This document shows positions 51,059 to 51,769 of a DNA stretch of 51,769 nt, piece by piece. Numbering within the stretch: position 1 is the first letter of the stretch; the number at the start of each line of letters is the position of its first letter. The notes under the pieces are model-generated. The model had not been told where the DNA came from and made no database searches. It saw only the letters and a program-made list of their open reading frames with translations. The DNA lies in NCBI GenBank assembly GCA_016223105.1, contig JACRPR010000074.1:1-51769 (forward strand), written 5' to 3'. The position numbers and the translations under genes were made by a program. The DNA comes from Chloroflexota bacterium. GTDB lineage: Bacteria; Chloroflexota; Anaerolineae; UBA4142.

Positions 51059-51769
51059 TCACCCGGCTTTGCCGGCGCAACCAAACAACCGCATCCGTTC
51101 GCACACGCGCGCTTGCATTTTTGCGCGCGCCCAGCCCAAATAATCGCGCGGATCCACTTGGTCCGGTTTTACCGCGAGGCGCGCGCGGATTGCACGCGTG
51201 AACGCTTGGTTCAATTGGGTCGCGACATTGATTTTGCACAGCCCCTGTTGGATTCCTGCGCGCAGATGCGCGTCGGTTACGCCGGACGAACCATGCAAAA
51301 CGAGCGGCACAGGCACCGCGCGGCGAATCGCGGCGAGGCGCGCGAGATCGAGTTGGATCCGTTTGCGTTGCATTCCATGCACCGAACCGATCGCGATGGC
51401 AAGTGCGTCAATCTCCGTGCGGCGCGCAAACTCGGCGGCTTGGATCGGCTCGGTGAGTTCTTCCACGGGCGCGTTTTTTTGATCGCGCGCGCGCGGCACT
51501 GCGCCAATCTCGGCTTCAAAGCAAACATCGTTGCGCCGCGCGAGTTCGCATAACTCGCGCGTCCGCGCGACATTTTCTTCAAACGCCAGCGCGGATCCAT
51601 CAAACATCACCGAAGTAAAGCCCAAACTGATCGCTTGGATCACTTCGGTTTCCGTTCCGTGATCGAGATGCAAAATGATTGGCACAGCAACCGATTCCGC
51701 CGCGATGCGCCCGCACGCAGCGACGTAACGCAACCCGCGCGCGCTCACGCCATTGCCCACATACAACAA
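51059..51769 (-). CDS. Class II fructose-/tagatose-bisphosphate aldolase (5' end beyond window)
   Basis: This zinc-dependent class II aldolase cleaves fructose-1,6- or tagatose-1,6-bisphosphate. The visible 236 residues lack roughly the first 50. They contain HLDHGTETEVIQAISLGFTS (catalytic Asp and zinc His), the Glu ligand region CFEAEIGAV, IGSVHGM (zinc His), LVLHGSSGV (zinc His) and the C-terminal INVATQLNQAFTRAIRA. The short helix-rich form and the GICKVNVAT-like motif point to the GatY/KbaY-related group as much as to FbaA. It is oriented toward the gal operon with the AT-rich island between. The stop region carries a small CCGGCAAAGCCGG hairpin. Confidence 0.9.
   Translation of the reverse strand: MLYVGNGVSARGLRYVAACGRIAAESVAVPIILHLDHGTETEVIQAISLGFTSVMFDGSALAFEENVARTRELCELARRNDVCFEAEIGAVPRARDQKNAPVEELTEPIQAAEFARRTEIDALAIAIGSVHGMQRKRIQLDLARLAAIRRAVPVPLVLHGSSGVTDAHLRAGIQQGLCKINVATQLNQAFTRAIRARLAVKPDQVDPRDYLGWARAKMQARVCERMRLFGCAGKAG

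Noticed and set aside
50922-51239. Arg-rich reverse frame over the aldolase 3' end
   Set aside because: It overlaps the conserved aldolase C-terminus in another frame; low-complexity composition.

Overview
The window is a 51.8 kb piece of a bacterial chromosome. It is GC-rich, with very frequent CGCG strings. The gene content and style suggest Chloroflexota, probably an Anaerolineae-like or uncultured lineage. This is an inference from the protein style (an EF-P of the HVKQGRGNAT type, AftB-like GT-C enzymes, secreted proteins ending in LP-type tails, many GAF/HD-GYP and LytS-like sensors) and from the abundance of short palindromic intergenic repeats. I found no rRNA, tRNA or CRISPR array. 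Both edges cut genes: gyrB on the left and a class II aldolase on the right.

Layout. 0-3.3 kb: gyrB (reverse), then msrP-msrQ, a periplasmic methionine sulfoxide repair pair. 3.3-10.3 kb: a forward run of DUF58 protein, SDR, MFS exporter, small membrane protein, PIG-L deacetylase, metallo-beta-lactamase-fold hydrolase, alpha/beta hydrolase and a lone MshEN-like domain. 10.3-15.5 kb: a small P-loop kinase, efp, a GT-C glycosyltransferase, xseA, miaA and yraN. 15.5-19.1 kb: a DUF5666-like lipoprotein and a LytS/NarL-type two-component pair. 19.4-34.6 kb: central metabolism, with two separate sets of 2-oxoacid dehydrogenase E1 alpha/beta genes (one with E2) and an aconitase-family enzyme. A D12-class DNA adenine methyltransferase, a 7TM/PAS histidine kinase, a secreted protein and a metallophosphatase lie among them. 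34.8-41.5 kb: sodA, a three-GAF HD-GYP phosphodiesterase and a 2-oxoacid:ferredoxin oxidoreductase whose gamma domain is fused to beta. 41.6-44.4 kb: a membrane-anchored clan-A glycoside hydrolase and an AI-2E-type permease. 44.5-49.7 kb: a reverse-strand sugar operon galT-SIS isomerase-pfkB-ROK kinase-galK. 49.7-51.0 kb: an AT-rich island with one membrane protein. The aldolase follows.

Genes working together. Aconitase, the two E1 sets with E2, and KorA/KorBC all serve oxidative 2-oxoacid and TCA metabolism. The sugar operon plus aldolase supports galactose and hexose-phosphate entry to glycolysis. Both E1 operons carry a non-metabolic gene pair between their subunit genes: a JAMM-motif protein with a small partner in the first, and an MNT/HEPN pair in the second. 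These insertions are the most unusual gene-level feature.

Other notable signals. There are several families of palindromic repeats between genes, at gene ends (where they supply stop codons and last residues) and, twice, in-frame inside genes. Several strong promoters have -10 boxes only about 6-11 nt from the start codon, implying leaderless mRNAs. The motif GACCWGGTC is over-represented. Six genes are damaged by small indels or internal deletions (efp, xseA, miaA, a secreted protein, hepT, HD-GYP); these are either real decay or consensus/assembly errors.
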